DNA of 64,000 nucleotides. Source: Thermoplasmata archaeon. GTDB taxonomy: Archaea; Thermoplasmatota; Thermoplasmata; RBG-16-68-12; SOIM01. The stretch is taken from the NCBI GenBank assembly GCA_023140195.1, contig JAGLME010000015.1, positions 369,361-433,360 of the forward strand, written 5' to 3'. Shown here piece by piece: positions 1-8,461 of the stretch; position 1 is the stretch's first letter; every line of letters begins with the position of its first letter. The position numbers and the translations under genes were made by a program. The notes beneath the pieces were generated by a model. The model ran no database searches. It was not told where the DNA came from and saw nothing but the letters and a program-made list of their open reading frames with translations.

Positions 1-660
1 GCTATTGGAGGAGTCCTCCTGATCGTAGGTGCGAATCCTCTATCCCTCGCTGTTGCCGAAGCTCCGGGGAACCTGGGCGCCGACATCGTCGTGGGTGAGG
101 GCCAGATATTCGGAAACCCCATGAACTTCGGCGGTCCGCTGGTCGGTATCTTTGCATGCAGGAAGGAACACATCAGGAGAATGCCGGGAAGGATGATCGG
201 AGCCACCAAGGACGTCCACGGTCGAAGAGCGTTCACCATGGCCCTGCAGACCAGGGAACAGCACATAAGAAGGGAGAAGGCCACCAGCAATATATGCACC
301 AACGAATCGCTTGGATCGGTCGCGTTCGCGATTCATGTGGCGATACTGGGAAGGGTCGGTCTCAGAAAGGTAGCAAAGGAGAACATCCTCAGATCAAGAT
401 ATCTGGCAAAGGAGATAGGATCGTTAGAGGGTTTCGCCGCACCTGTCTTCAGAGGCACACATTTCAACGAGTTCGTTGTCAGGTCCGAAGCGGATTATTC
501 CAAGGTCCACGAGCACCTCCACTGGAAGGGGATTCAGGGCGGACTGTCCTTGGCCAGCAACTTCCAGAAGCTCCAGAACTGTGCCGTCTTCTGCACCACC
601 GAGACACACACCAAGGAGGATCGTGATTCTCTCATCAAGGCGCTGGAGGGATTCAGTTGA
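1..660 (+). CDS. gcvPA: Glycine dehydrogenase (decarboxylating) subunit 1, 5'-truncated by window
   Basis: The reading frame is open from the first base to the TGA at 658-660, so this is the C-terminal half of a protein whose start lies outside the window. The segment with GEGQIFGNPMNFGGP and the following GRMIG and TREQHIRREKATSNICTN stretches are typical of the N-terminal-type P-protein subunit (GcvPA). With GcvPB this enzyme decarboxylates glycine using PLP and passes the aminomethyl group to the lipoyl protein GcvH. The stop overlaps the TTG start of gcvPB, so the two are almost certainly one operon and translationally coupled. Archaea and many bacteria split P-protein in this way. No frameshift is visible in the part present. 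Identification is firm; the missing N-terminus cannot be judged. Confidence 0.93.
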   Translation, partial: AIGGVLLIVGANPLSLAVAEAPGNLGADIVVGEGQIFGNPMNFGGPLVGIFACRKEHIRRMPGRMIGATKDVHGRRAFTMALQTREQHIRREKATSNICTNESLGSVAFAIHVAILGRVGLRKVAKENILRSRYLAKEIGSLEGFAAPVFRGTHFNEFVVRSEADYSKVHEHLHWKGIQGGLSLASNFQKLQNCAVFCTTETHTKEDRDSLIKALEGFS

Positions 661-2093
661 GCTTCCAGCAGGCCCGGTATGACGAACCGCTAATCCAAGA
701 GATGATCGACACCATGGACGAGGAGATCTCCCTGGAAGGCGTTCTGCCCGATTGGCTGGCCAGAAAGGGGTTGAACATTCCCAACATCAAGGAGTTCGAG
801 GTTGCGAGACATTACACTCGGCTCTCCCAGATGAACTTTGGAGTGGATACTGGGATATACCCTCTCGGATCATGCACCATGAAATACACGCCCAAGTTAG
901 GAGGGTACATCGGATCAACCGATGCAGCAACGACGACCCATCCACTTCAGGAATCAAGCACAGTCCAGGGCAGCCTTCAGGTGATGTACGAGCTCCAGGA
1001 GCTGTTGAAGGAGATTGGTGGAGTGGACGCCGTCAGCCTCCAGCCAGCGGCAGGGGCGCAGGGAGAGTTCACCGGACTCCTGATAGCCCGCGCGTTCCAT
1101 GAGGACTCAGGCGAACGAAGGGACGAGGTCGTGCTGCCCGATACGGCACATGGAACCAATCCTGCCAGCGCTTCGATGATGGGTTTCAGGGTGGTTGAGA
1201 TACCTTCCAAGGACGGCTGCGTAGACCTGGATGCCCTCAGAAGTGCCGTCAACAAGAGGACCGCTGCTTTCATGCTCACCAATCCGAACACCCTCGGCAT
1301 CTTTGAGAGCGATGTTCTGGAGATCGCTGAGATCGTCCACGAACAGGGTGCAATTCTGTACTACGACGGCGCCAACCTGAACGCCATCATGGGAAAGACC
1401 ACGCCCGGGAAGATGAACTTCGACATAGTGCATTTCAACCTCCACAAGACCTTCTCCACACCACACGGAGGCGGGGGACCAGGCTCCGGACCCATCGGGG
1501 TCGTTCCCAAGTTGAGAGATTTCCTTCCCGTACCTGTCGTGGCGTTCGACGGCAAGAAATACGACCTGAACTACGACATTCCAAGATCCGTTGGCAAGGT
1601 CAGATCATTCTACGGCAACTTCGCTGTTCTGCTTCGTGCCTATATCTACATCAAGATGCTCGGTTCGGACGGTCTGGAGGAGGTCGCCAACAGGTCCGTT
1701 CTGAACTCCAACTACCTCAAGGAGAAGCTGAAGAAACACCTGGACATGCCCTTCAAGGACCTCCGAAAGCACGAGTTCGTCCTGAGCGGTGCAAAGCTGA
1801 AGAACAGAGGTCTGGCAACACGGGACCTGGCGAAGAGGCTGATGGACTTCGGTTTCCATCCTCCCACGGTTTACTTCCCCCAGATCGTTGAAGAAGCCCT
1901 GATGATCGAACCAACGGAGACAGAGAACAAGCAGACGCTGGACGCATTTGCCGACACCATCATAAGGATACTTCAAGAGGACAACGAGACGATAGCCAGT
2001 GCACCTCACAATACAGCCGTTGGCAGAGTGGACGAGGTTGGCGCCGCAAGAAAACCAATTCTCAGCTTCAAGATGATGGCTCGGGAAGAATGA
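657..2093 (+). CDS. gcvPB: Glycine dehydrogenase (decarboxylating) subunit 2
   Basis: 478 aa, the usual length for the C-terminal-type P-protein subunit. It carries the PLP-binding lysine in the motif FNLHKTFSTPHGGGGPG, preceded by the DGANLNAIMG segment and the HGTNPASA segment. I chose the TTG at 657 because GGAGGG lies about seven bases upstream and the protein then begins with SFQQARYDEPLI, where the family begins. TTG overlaps the gcvPA stop. Together the two subunits form the glycine decarboxylase of the glycine cleavage system; a dihydrolipoamide dehydrogenase that could serve as its L-protein is encoded at 9067-10461. The 3' end overlaps the convergent mptE gene by 26 bp. Confidence 0.95.
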   Translation: MSFQQARYDEPLIQEMIDTMDEEISLEGVLPDWLARKGLNIPNIKEFEVARHYTRLSQMNFGVDTGIYPLGSCTMKYTPKLGGYIGSTDAATTTHPLQESSTVQGSLQVMYELQELLKEIGGVDAVSLQPAAGAQGEFTGLLIARAFHEDSGERRDEVVLPDTAHGTNPASASMMGFRVVEIPSKDGCVDLDALRSAVNKRTAAFMLTNPNTLGIFESDVLEIAEIVHEQGAILYYDGANLNAIMGKTTPGKMNFDIVHFNLHKTFSTPHGGGGPGSGPIGVVPKLRDFLPVPVVAFDGKKYDLNYDIPRSVGKVRSFYGNFAVLLRAYIYIKMLGSDGLEEVANRSVLNSNYLKEKLKKHLDMPFKDLRKHEFVLSGAKLKNRGLATRDLAKRLMDFGFHPPTVYFPQIVEEALMIEPTETENKQTLDAFADTIIRILQEDNETIASAPHNTAVGRVDEVGAARKPILSFKMMAREE

Positions 2094-2730
2094 CCTTCTC
2101 CGATGGGAGCTTGTTTATCAGAACATATGCCCAGTTGAGTTTCTTCTTCTTGATCTCCACGTTCTTGCCCTTGTCCCTGGGATTGTCGAAATCGAAACCG
2201 ATGAGATTGATCTCCGTCGCCCCAAAATGATCGGCCAGGAATATGCCTCTGTCCCCATCCGTGAAGCCCCCGAAGTTGTGGATCTTGCCAGAAGGTAGGG
2301 ATTGGGTCGTTCCCATGACTTTTCCCTTGAAACATTCCGCGTATTTCCTTATTTCATCCATGTTGTCCCCGTGGGCGTGGATGATGACGATCGCCCCTCT
2401 CTCATTGGCTTTCACCAGGTCCTCCACCTTGCCATCCAGGTCCGTCATTACCACGTCTGGAACCAGGCCCTTTTCAAGAAGGAACGATGTCGCCTCATCC
2501 GCAGAGATCAGAACACCTTTGGCCTTGTCTGTCTCTTCTTCCAGGTTGGGTCCGTCTCCCGCGACCGTCACCACCCTGCCGTTTATGAGATCTGCCAGCT
2601 CCTCGTGAGTGGTTTCCTCACCGACCAATCTGCCTGAGAGCAACCTGGCGCTAAGCTCATCCTTCTGTTGATCAAAACCGAAATCCTCCAGTATCTGGTG
2701 GTAGTATTCCTCCCACTCTTCGTAGAGCAT
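2068..2730 (-). CDS. mptE: 6-hydroxymethyl-7,8-dihydropterin pyrophosphokinase, MptE type (DUF115)
   Basis: 220 aa with the DUF115/MptE signature: VAGDGPNLE, then SADEATSFLLEKG with PDVVMTDLDG, then the glycine-rich NFGGFTDGDRG and the INLIGFDFD segment. The archaeal enzyme transfers pyrophosphate from ATP to 6-hydroxymethyldihydropterin, a step toward tetrahydromethanopterin or folate. The ATG at 2730 is preceded by an AGGAGAGGT-like ribosome site. It lies 18 bp downstream of the DUF373 gene on the same strand, so the two are probably cotranscribed. Its end overlaps gcvPB convergently. A C1-carrier biosynthesis gene beside glycine decarboxylase makes metabolic sense, but the two are on opposite strands. 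Confidence 0.88.
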   Translation of the reverse strand: MLYEEWEEYYHQILEDFGFDQQKDELSARLLSGRLVGEETTHEELADLINGRVVTVAGDGPNLEEETDKAKGVLISADEATSFLLEKGLVPDVVMTDLDGKVEDLVKANERGAIVIIHAHGDNMDEIRKYAECFKGKVMGTTQSLPSGKIHNFGGFTDGDRGIFLADHFGATEINLIGFDFDNPRDKGKNVEIKKKKLNWAYVLINKLPSEKVILPEPSS

Positions 2731-2748
2731 CGGACCTCTCCTGGAAGA

Positions 2749-3894
2749 CTATCTTCGCCACTCGGCCTCGGGAGGCGCTCTTCTTTCCAGCATTCTCCAG
2801 CCAGCGGTGCCCAGACCAAGGACCGTAAGGGCCACTATGAGCGTGATTACAATCATCGGAAGGCTTGCCATAGGTTCGGTGTACCCGAAGACGACGGACA
2901 TGGTCAGCAGCAATCCGCTCATGATTATTGCCACGACGAAGAAGAAGATGGTGACCGACCAGAACAATTTGGGGAACTCCCGCTTCTTGAGGACGACCAC
3001 AATGATCTTCCCCAGTTCGTGCAGGTAGATCCCCAAGATAAACAACCAGATGAAACCACCCACGAAGAAGAAGAACTTCTTTACGTAGTCTGGCGTCCCC
3101 GAAGATGCGTCAATTCCATAGAATACCCCCAACATTATGAGAATCCAGGCCACTATGTTGAAGAATATGGTAACATCACCCGACATGACCGATGTTTTGG
3201 CATCGTCGTAGGAATCTCTGATGTTCCTCAAACCTCGCTTCAGCGAGAAGCTTCCAGGATAAGTTATGTACAGCACTGAGGCCCCAAACACCACAAGGAT
3301 CAAGGCAGGTGGGAATGAATTGGCCACTTCGATCGTCCAACCGAACTTCATAATGCTCGGAATTATGCCAATGAAGACCGACAAGCCCCAGAGAAGCAGG
3401 ACCAAACCCAGAGGAGTGAACAATCGTCTCCTCCATTTCTCGTCCCTCAGGGTCTTCGCAACTATGGATACAGCACTCTCAATGCTCGTGTGCTGTTTCA
3501 CGAAAACTCGCCTGACATGGTCGACCTTCAATCTTGATGTGATCAGAGGAAAGACGGACTCGTCCTCGGCTCCATCGCTGATCAGATAAGCAGTGTCGGG
3601 TCTCACCTCGTCGATCACCTCTTCCAGCTGCCTTACGATCTCCCTGTCAGAGATTTCTCCGACCTTCATGTCCCCAGAGAGGGTCGCGATTTCGGCATCA
3701 ATACCGTTCCTGGTGAGGTCATCATATCTGCTTATCGCCGTGAACATCGTGTTGACGTCAGCATCCTCTGGATCGGCAAGTCCCAGTTTCATGGCCGCAT
3801 CCAGATTGTCCCTCCGACCGATGATGGGTCCGGGTATACCAGCTTTCACTCCGATGTCATTATCTCTGTCTATACAAAGGACCAAAGTCCGCAT
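2749..3894 (-). CDS. DUF373 family membrane protein
   Basis: 381 aa. The N-terminal ~150 residues are soluble and begin MRTLVLCIDRDNDIG, followed by GRRDNLDAAMKLGLADPEDAD, the hallmark of the archaeal DUF373 family. The C-terminal half has about six hydrophobic segments (starting near LFTPLGLVLLLWGLSVFIG and ending near PMIVITLIVALTVLGLG), so it is an integral membrane protein. Function is unknown; the acidic, nucleotide-fold-like N-terminal domain could bind a nucleotide or metal, but that is a guess. A TATA-like box lies about 26 bp before the ATG, so the mRNA is probably leaderless. mptE follows 18 bp downstream. Confidence 0.8.
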   Translation of the reverse strand: MRTLVLCIDRDNDIGVKAGIPGPIIGRRDNLDAAMKLGLADPEDADVNTMFTAISRYDDLTRNGIDAEIATLSGDMKVGEISDREIVRQLEEVIDEVRPDTAYLISDGAEDESVFPLITSRLKVDHVRRVFVKQHTSIESAVSIVAKTLRDEKWRRRLFTPLGLVLLLWGLSVFIGIIPSIMKFGWTIEVANSFPPALILVVFGASVLYITYPGSFSLKRGLRNIRDSYDDAKTSVMSGDVTIFFNIVAWILIMLGVFYGIDASSGTPDYVKKFFFFVGGFIWLFILGIYLHELGKIIVVVLKKREFPKLFWSVTIFFFVVAIIMSGLLLTMSVVFGYTEPMASLPMIVITLIVALTVLGLGTAGWRMLERRAPPEAEWRR

Positions 3895-3918
3895 GCCGTC
3901 CCGTTAATGAAATCCGGG

Positions 3919-3963
3919 AGTATATGAACTTTCCGACGCCCTTCTCTGCGAAATGGTTATATG
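3919..3963. promoter_or_regulatory. Divergent archaeal TATA boxes
   Basis: The 99-bp gap between DUF373 and the zinc-ribbon gene has two TATA-like boxes facing opposite ways: tcatatact on the minus strand (about 3919-3927) and ggttatatg on the plus strand (about 3955-3963). Each is about 26 bp from a predicted start site that falls within ten bases of its start codon. Inferred from spacing only. Confidence 0.5.
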
Positions 3964-3993
3964 GTGGCGACCTGATTTGTCATTTGAACCAAA

Positions 3994-4965
3994 ATGGGGG
4001 AAGATGATAAGGAATACGACATAGAGCGGGAACTAGAGGATATGAAGGACCTGCTCATGACAGAAGAGGTCACGTGTCCCAACTGCAGTTCGAAGATAAG
4101 TCCGGATCTGAAGAGGTGCAATCTCTGCGGCTACGAGATCAAGAAGGACAAGGTGGACGAGGATTTCCAGAACAGGCTCAAGGCCACCATGTGGGCGCCT
4201 GGCATGGAACGCGGCGTCCCGCTCGGGTCCGACCTCCCGGAGCCGAAGGCGATAGAGACCATGCTAGAAGAGGAAGAGGAAGAGATCGATGAAGCAGAAG
4301 AAGAGCTCCTGGAGTTCCTGCAAGAGGAGGAACACCTTTCTGATGAAGAAGAGCTGATTGCGGTTGCCTTCTCTGCCAAGGAGAGGTCCAAGCTGACCTT
4401 GTCGGTCTCCACACTGATCTTCGGTATCGTCTTCTACATCCTGACCGCTCTCTATTATGACGTTGGGTACAATGTCCTGTTCCTCATGGTCATCGGGACG
4501 ATCCTGGTCCTCGTTGGAGGCAATATCTTCTTCGATGTCATCCTGGACCGCAAGAAGAGGGTGACGCTGTCATCCAAGAGCGAGCTGGGGGATGCGCTTC
4601 CAAGTCTCAAGGGCCGGCTGCTGATCCCGGGTGACCGGTTTCCCAAGACGTTCTGGTCTCTGATCACCATCTTGGGCGTGCTGAGCTACGTTCTTCTCCC
4701 GATACTGTCCTCTGATGATTTCCTCAGGTTCGTGGGAATGGGAATGGGGTCCGTTCTCATCGTTCTGGGCATCAGCTCCGCTTATATCGCGTTCTTCCAC
4801 GAGCATCCTGTGAAGGAGAAGAAGGAGGATCACGTCTACGAGGCCTTCATCGAATCGGAGAAGGAGACGTACGATGAGTTCGAGTGGGCCTGTCCGGTAT
4901 GCAACGCGCCGCTATCGGAGGACCTGGACTCATGCCCTGAATGCGGAGCAGAATTCGAGGATTAG
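3994..4965 (+). CDS. Zinc-ribbon membrane protein, four TM segments
   Basis: 323 aa. A CxxC-x10-CxxC zinc ribbon sits at residues 28-45 (CPNC...CNLC) and a second one at the extreme C-terminus (CPVC...CPEC, about residues 300-318). Between them are an acidic, glutamate-rich stretch (about 85-115) and two pairs of transmembrane helices (about 128-175 and 220-270). With zinc ribbons at both ends, both termini are probably cytoplasmic. The domain order resembles archaeal zinc-ribbon membrane proteins of unknown role; I recognise no named family. A TATA box at about 3955-3963 predicts a leader of about nine bases. Confidence 0.75.
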   Translation: MGEDDKEYDIERELEDMKDLLMTEEVTCPNCSSKISPDLKRCNLCGYEIKKDKVDEDFQNRLKATMWAPGMERGVPLGSDLPEPKAIETMLEEEEEEIDEAEEELLEFLQEEEHLSDEEELIAVAFSAKERSKLTLSVSTLIFGIVFYILTALYYDVGYNVLFLMVIGTILVLVGGNIFFDVILDRKKRVTLSSKSELGDALPSLKGRLLIPGDRFPKTFWSLITILGVLSYVLLPILSSDDFLRFVGMGMGSVLIVLGISSAYIAFFHEHPVKEKKEDHVYEAFIESEKETYDEFEWACPVCNAPLSEDLDSCPECGAEFED

Positions 4966-5014
4966 CACGGATCAAGTATCGTTCGGACCGTTAGGGTGCA
5001 GGGGGAGTGGAAAG

Positions 5015-5647
5015 ATGAGAATAGTCTGGCATGGACACGCTTGTTTTGAGGTCAACGACGGAATCACTGTGGTCACCGATCCTCACGACGGGAAGTCGAT
5101 CGGGATAGCACGTCCGTCCCTGGAAGCGGACCTGGTCTTGGTCAGTCACAACCATTTCGATCACAACTGCACGAAGGTGGTGGAAGGGAATCCTCTGATC
5201 GTGGAGTCGACCGTCAACGAGACCATCATGGGAGTGAGGACAAGGGCGCTTCAGACATATCACGACACCGTGGACGGGAGGAAGAGGGGGAACAACAGGA
5301 TATATCGCTTCGAAATGGACGGCGTCTCGTTCTGCCACTTGGGGGATTTAGGTCACAAGCTCTCTGACAGGACGCTGGAGGCCCTTGGACCCATTGACGT
5401 CCTCTTCATTCCGGTGGGTAGCGTCTTCACCATCGACGGGGAGACCGCGTGGGGGTTGGTCACTAGAATCGATCCGAGAATAGCCGTTCCCATGCATTAC
5501 CGCGTCCGGGGACTGTCCCTCTCCATACGGCCAGTGGGTGATTTTCTGGATCAGGTCAACGTCCCGGTGACCAGGGTCGGCAACGAGATAATCTTCGAAA
5601 AAGAGGACCTTCCGGAAAACACGGAGGTCTGGGTCTTCAGCCTCTAA
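5015..5647 (+). CDS. Metallo-beta-lactamase-fold hydrolase (UlaG/UPF0173-like)
   Basis: 210 aa. The HxHxDH metal motif is present as SHNHFDHN, followed by the HLGDLGH segment with the bridging Asp and a late PMHYR histidine, all typical of the compact zinc hydrolases related to UlaG. The frame is open further upstream, but the ATG at 5015 has GGGGGAG eight bases before it and starts the protein at MRIVWHGHACF, the usual family start; the extension would overlap the preceding gene by about 90 bp. Substrate cannot be told from sequence. The stop overlaps the convergent aif6 gene by four bases. Confidence 0.85.
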   Translation: MRIVWHGHACFEVNDGITVVTDPHDGKSIGIARPSLEADLVLVSHNHFDHNCTKVVEGNPLIVESTVNETIMGVRTRALQTYHDTVDGRKRGNNRIYRFEMDGVSFCHLGDLGHKLSDRTLEALGPIDVLFIPVGSVFTIDGETAWGLVTRIDPRIAVPMHYRVRGLSLSIRPVGDFLDQVNVPVTRVGNEIIFEKEDLPENTEVWVFSL

Positions 5648-6318
5648 TACAGATGCAGCCCTTCTTCGATCCTGCCCAGTTCTATGGGCGTTGTTCGGGT
5701 ACCAACCACCGCGCCTTTGTTGTTGGCCACCAAACACGCTCCTATCTGGGGTGTGCCGTAGTTGGCCGTTGATGTCGATACCGGAACCTTGAGAACTTCC
5801 TCAATGAGCTTCGATTCAGACTCCTCGATGTACGGATGACAAAGGACGCCCTTTCCGTTGGATATGCAAGCCGAGCCGACCGTCTTCAGTCCGGCCACGG
5901 TTCCCTTTGCGACCTCCACATCTAGAGTGTCCTCGATTATCTGGATGGATTTCGATTTGTACCTGGGATGGACGATCGCACCGTTGTCGTTGCAGAGTAT
6001 GTTGTTCCCGACCGCGTTCAGCTTCCTCTGGGATATTATCTCCACCCTCAGACCTTCCAACAGCGCAATCTCCTCTTCGGTCACGAAGTTGGTCACTATG
6101 ACGCCGTTCTTGTTCAGGCACATCAGCGCCCCCAGCACCGTCGACCCTCCCAGTGAAAAGACTCTCGTCTCAGCCTGCAACGCTTCCTCGATCCTCTTCC
6201 TGGCCTTCTTGGTCACGAAAATGGGGACAAAAGCAACGTCATCGTTGGATGCGCTATAAACTCCCACATATGGATTTCCGGTGAAATCCATCTTGGCGAA
6301 CAAGGTCTTCCTCCTCAC
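5644..6318 (-). CDS. eif6: Translation initiation factor aIF6
   Basis: 224 aa, matching archaeal IF6 of about 220 aa. It shows the five-fold repeated IF6 unit, including FTGNPYVGVYS, SNDDVAFVP, LCNDNGAIVHP, ISNGKGVLCHP and VANNKGAVVG. aIF6 binds the large ribosomal subunit and blocks premature joining of subunits. The start is uncertain: the GTG at 6318 overlaps the L31e stop, a TTG five codons on (6303) has GGAGG at good spacing, and an ATG lies at 6291; the family usually begins near the ATG. It is the last gene of the S19e-PDCD5-L39e-L31e-aIF6 cluster, a conserved archaeal ribosome-assembly neighbourhood. Confidence 0.93.
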   Translation of the reverse strand: MRRKTLFAKMDFTGNPYVGVYSASNDDVAFVPIFVTKKARKRIEEALQAETRVFSLGGSTVLGALMCLNKNGVIVTNFVTEEEIALLEGLRVEIISQRKLNAVGNNILCNDNGAIVHPRYKSKSIQIIEDTLDVEVAKGTVAGLKTVGSACISNGKGVLCHPYIEESESKLIEEVLKVPVSTSTANYGTPQIGACLVANNKGAVVGTRTTPIELGRIEEGLHLY

Positions 6319-6575
6319 TCCTCAGGAAGCTCGACCGAGACCTCGCCCTCCTCCACAGGAATCACTTTGACTCGAATCTTCTTCGGTGGATGCTGAATTC
6401 CTCTCTTCCAGATCGCCTCGTTGACCCTCGAGTCTATCCAGACTTTCTCAGCCTTTGTGTGCTTCTCAACATACTCTTTGATGGCCCTGATGGCCCTGGG
6501 GCTCCTCTTCGTCCTCGGCACCGTTTTGGTGACCCTCAGGGGGATTATGAAAATGCGCTCTTCCTCTTCTGCCAT
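6315..6575 (-). CDS. rpl31e: 50S ribosomal protein L31e
   Basis: 86 aa, the normal size. Recognised by IIPLRVTKTVPRTKRSPRAI and the KVWIDSRVNEAIWKRGIQ segment, the conserved core of L31e, which lies near the polypeptide exit tunnel of the large subunit. The stop overlaps the aIF6 GTG. It lies four bases downstream of L39e, in the same minus-strand operon. Confidence 0.96.
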   Translation of the reverse strand: MAEEEERIFIIPLRVTKTVPRTKRSPRAIRAIKEYVEKHTKAEKVWIDSRVNEAIWKRGIQHPPKKIRVKVIPVEEGEVSVELPEE

Positions 6576-6579
6576 GGGA

Positions 6580-6735
6580 TCACTTCTTGAGCTTGCTCCT
6601 TCTCCACATCCTTCTCTTAGGGTGCCTTAGGAAACGCCTGTTCGTTCTCTGCATGACCCATGCTGGGACCCTCCTGTTCTGCTTGGTGGCCTTCATGAGC
6701 CGAATCTTCTTGCCCAGGGGCTTGTTCTTGGCCAT
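6580..6735 (-). CDS. rpl39e: 50S ribosomal protein L39e
   Basis: 51 aa, exactly the usual length for this tiny exit-tunnel protein. Translation of the minus strand from the ATG at 6735 begins [19 protein letters not shown], continues through [15 protein letters not shown] and ends in [11 protein letters not shown]. It is extremely basic and has no acidic residues. It sits two bases after the PDCD5 gene and four before L31e, the conserved archaeal order. Confidence 0.96.
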   Translation of the reverse strand: MAKNKPLGKKIRLMKATKQNRRVPAWVMQRTNRRFLRHPKRRMWRRSKLKK

Positions 6736-6737
6736 TC

Positions 6738-7070
6738 TCATCGCCTCTCTATCTTTATCTCCCTCTTGGATGGTAGTATCTTCCTGAGTATCTGCCTGAG
6801 CGTTGTATCATCTATGACCTTTTGAACCCTTCCGCTCTGCGCCAGTATGATCAGCTGATGGGTGACGTTATCCGCCACGTCCGGGTATGCGAGCTGAATC
6901 CTCCCCAGCCTCTCCCGGGCCTCGGGCGTGAGGATCTGCCTGATGACGGCCTGTTTCTGGGCCTCCACCTGGGCGTATTGAGCCTCTTCCAGTTCACGCT
7001 GCTGCTGGTGAATCTGCAGTTCCTGCAGTTTCCTTCTTCTCAGCGCTTCCAGCTCTTCCTCATCGTCCAT
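6738..7070 (-). CDS. PDCD5/TFAR19-family DNA-binding protein
   Basis: 110 aa from the ATG at 7070. The N-terminal half is a charged helix ([19 protein letters not shown]); the core [21 protein letters not shown] is the PDCD5 signature, followed by [23 protein letters not shown]. Archaeal PDCD5 proteins bind DNA in vitro; their cellular role is unclear, though they always travel with S19e and L39e genes. A GTG at 7082 would add four residues and overlap the S19e stop; I prefer the ATG because it begins [14 protein letters not shown] like homologues and has TGAGG six bases before it. Confidence 0.9.
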   Translation of the reverse strand: MDDEEELEALRRRKLQELQIHQQQRELEEAQYAQVEAQKQAVIRQILTPEARERLGRIQLAYPDVADNVTHQLIILAQSGRVQKVIDDTTLRQILRKILPSKREIKIERR

Positions 7071-7078
7071 GAAAACCC

Positions 7079-7534
7079 TCACTCGAACTTTGCGAGGCCC
7101 TTGTTGGTCTTGACTATCTCCTTGAGGACGTCCCTCGAGATGGTGTCCAGCATCGACCTCCCGCTGGGGGATATGACCCGCCCCTTTCTATCCTGCTTCG
7201 TCAAATATCCCGCCTCCTCGAGCTGCTTGAGGGAATGTCTGGCTATGGACCTGCTGCCCTTTCTTGCATGGTAGGGCTTCGCCCCTCGGTCTATCCTTCC
7301 ACCGTACTCCGCGGCGAGCCTGGACGACCCTATGGGACCCTTGATGTAGACCTTTCTTAGGACTGCGGCAGCTCTCTCGTACCACCAGTCCGGGTTGACC
7401 GGTGATTTCTCTCTGTGCACGCCTGTCTTGACGTATTTGCTCCAATCGGGCGGGACGATCTTGCCCTCTTTCTTGAGGCGCTCCGCCACCTTGTCTATGA
7501 GTAGGTTCGCAGGTACTTCGTATGGAGTAGGCAT
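7079..7534 (-). CDS. rps19e: 30S ribosomal protein S19e
   Basis: 151 aa. Family features are YEVPANLLIDKVAERLK, the PVNPDWWYERAAAVLRKVY core with its double tryptophan, and KGPIGSSRLAAEYGGR followed by GSRSIARHSLKQLEEAG. S19e is needed for small-subunit assembly. The frame is open to an ATG at 7564, but the TATA-like box at about 7577-7583 puts the transcript start near 7554, downstream of that ATG. The ATG at 7534, which gives the family-like start MPTPYEVPANLL, is therefore the better choice. First gene of the five-gene ribosomal operon. Confidence 0.95.
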   Translation of the reverse strand: MPTPYEVPANLLIDKVAERLKKEGKIVPPDWSKYVKTGVHREKSPVNPDWWYERAAAVLRKVYIKGPIGSSRLAAEYGGRIDRGAKPYHARKGSRSIARHSLKQLEEAGYLTKQDRKGRVISPSGRSMLDTISRDVLKEIVKTNKGLAKFE

Positions 7535-7576
7535 AGTTACCACTCTGGATAGGGTATGCGACATAAGGATGCACTG

Positions 7577-7583
7577 ATATAAG
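7577..7583 (-). promoter_or_regulatory. TATA box of the S19e operon
   Basis: cttatat on the minus strand, about 26 bp before a predicted transcript start near 7554, giving a leader of about 20 bases to the S19e ATG at 7534. This placement excludes the longer S19e start at 7564. Confidence 0.55.
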
Positions 7584-7618
7584 AATCTTTGGAAATGTAT
7601 TTGGATGACTGGCTATGC

Positions 7619-8461
7619 TCAAAAACCCCAGTCTTCCGTTTTTGTTCTGTGGTGCTTGAGCCCCATCTCGTCGGGTGAGAATCCCATGGCAAGACCGTAC
7701 AATTCAAGCAGGTACAGCACGGGTATCGAGTTCTCCTTCTGCCTGATGTCGAACTGGACGAAGCAGTACGGACAGGGTGTTACGATGTGGGTCGTTCCTT
7801 CTTCTCGCATTAGGTCCAGGATCGAGTTCAACATTACCTGACCGGTCTTGTCGTCGACTCCCATGAGCCCTCCACCGCAGCACATGAGGTCCTCGGCGTG
7901 ATTGACGGTCTCAGCACCAACCCAGGACACCAGGTCGTCCAACACCGTGGGCCTTCTCTTGTCGTCTATCTGGGCGAACTCCCTGGGTCGTATCAGATGG
8001 CAGCCGTGATGGGCGCCGACCTTGATCCCGCTTGGACCTTTCTTGACCTTCTCGGATATCTTCTCCTGCCCCATGTCTTGTATGAGCTGGACAACGTGGC
8101 GGACATCCATCGTACCCTTGAACTCCCTGTCCACTTCCTTGAGGGCTTCGTTGACGCCGTCCCTCTTCTTCTCATCGTTCTTGAGGATCTGATTGGCCTC
8201 GTTGAGGGAACAGAAGCAGCCGTTGCAGAGCGTCAGCAGGTCCATGCCGGTCTCTTCCGCTATCGTCAACGTCCTCGCCGCCATGACAAGCCAGACCTCG
8301 TGCTCCATTGGTTTGAGGACGATGGGGTCGAAGCAGCAATTAGTGCCTTTCAGGTCGGTCAATCCGACCCCAAGTTCACCCAGGACCAATTTGGAGCTCT
8401 TCTCCAGAAAAGGAAGTCTAGTGGATATCAGACAACCGGGATAGAAGGCGTAATCGGTCAT
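7619..8461 (-). CDS. hdrB: HdrB-like subunit with two CCG (noncubane cluster) domains
   Basis: 280 aa. Both cysteine motifs of heterodisulfide reductase subunit B are complete: C10-x31-CC(42-43)-x35-C79xxC82, and C154-x39-CC(194-195)-x34-C230xxC233. In HdrB these bind two noncubane [4Fe-4S] clusters where the disulfide substrate is cleaved. The HdrC-like gene overlaps its start by four bases, so the two are a coupled pair. No hdrA or methanogenesis gene is in the window, so whether the substrate is CoM-S-S-CoB or another disulfide cannot be told; many non-methanogenic archaea have HdrB/HdrC homologues. The second cysteine motif is followed by GGG as in the family. Confidence 0.87.
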   Translation of the reverse strand: MTDYAFYPGCLISTRLPFLEKSSKLVLGELGVGLTDLKGTNCCFDPIVLKPMEHEVWLVMAARTLTIAEETGMDLLTLCNGCFCSLNEANQILKNDEKKRDGVNEALKEVDREFKGTMDVRHVVQLIQDMGQEKISEKVKKGPSGIKVGAHHGCHLIRPREFAQIDDKRRPTVLDDLVSWVGAETVNHAEDLMCCGGGLMGVDDKTGQVMLNSILDLMREEGTTHIVTPCPYCFVQFDIRQKENSIPVLYLLELYGLAMGFSPDEMGLKHHRTKTEDWGF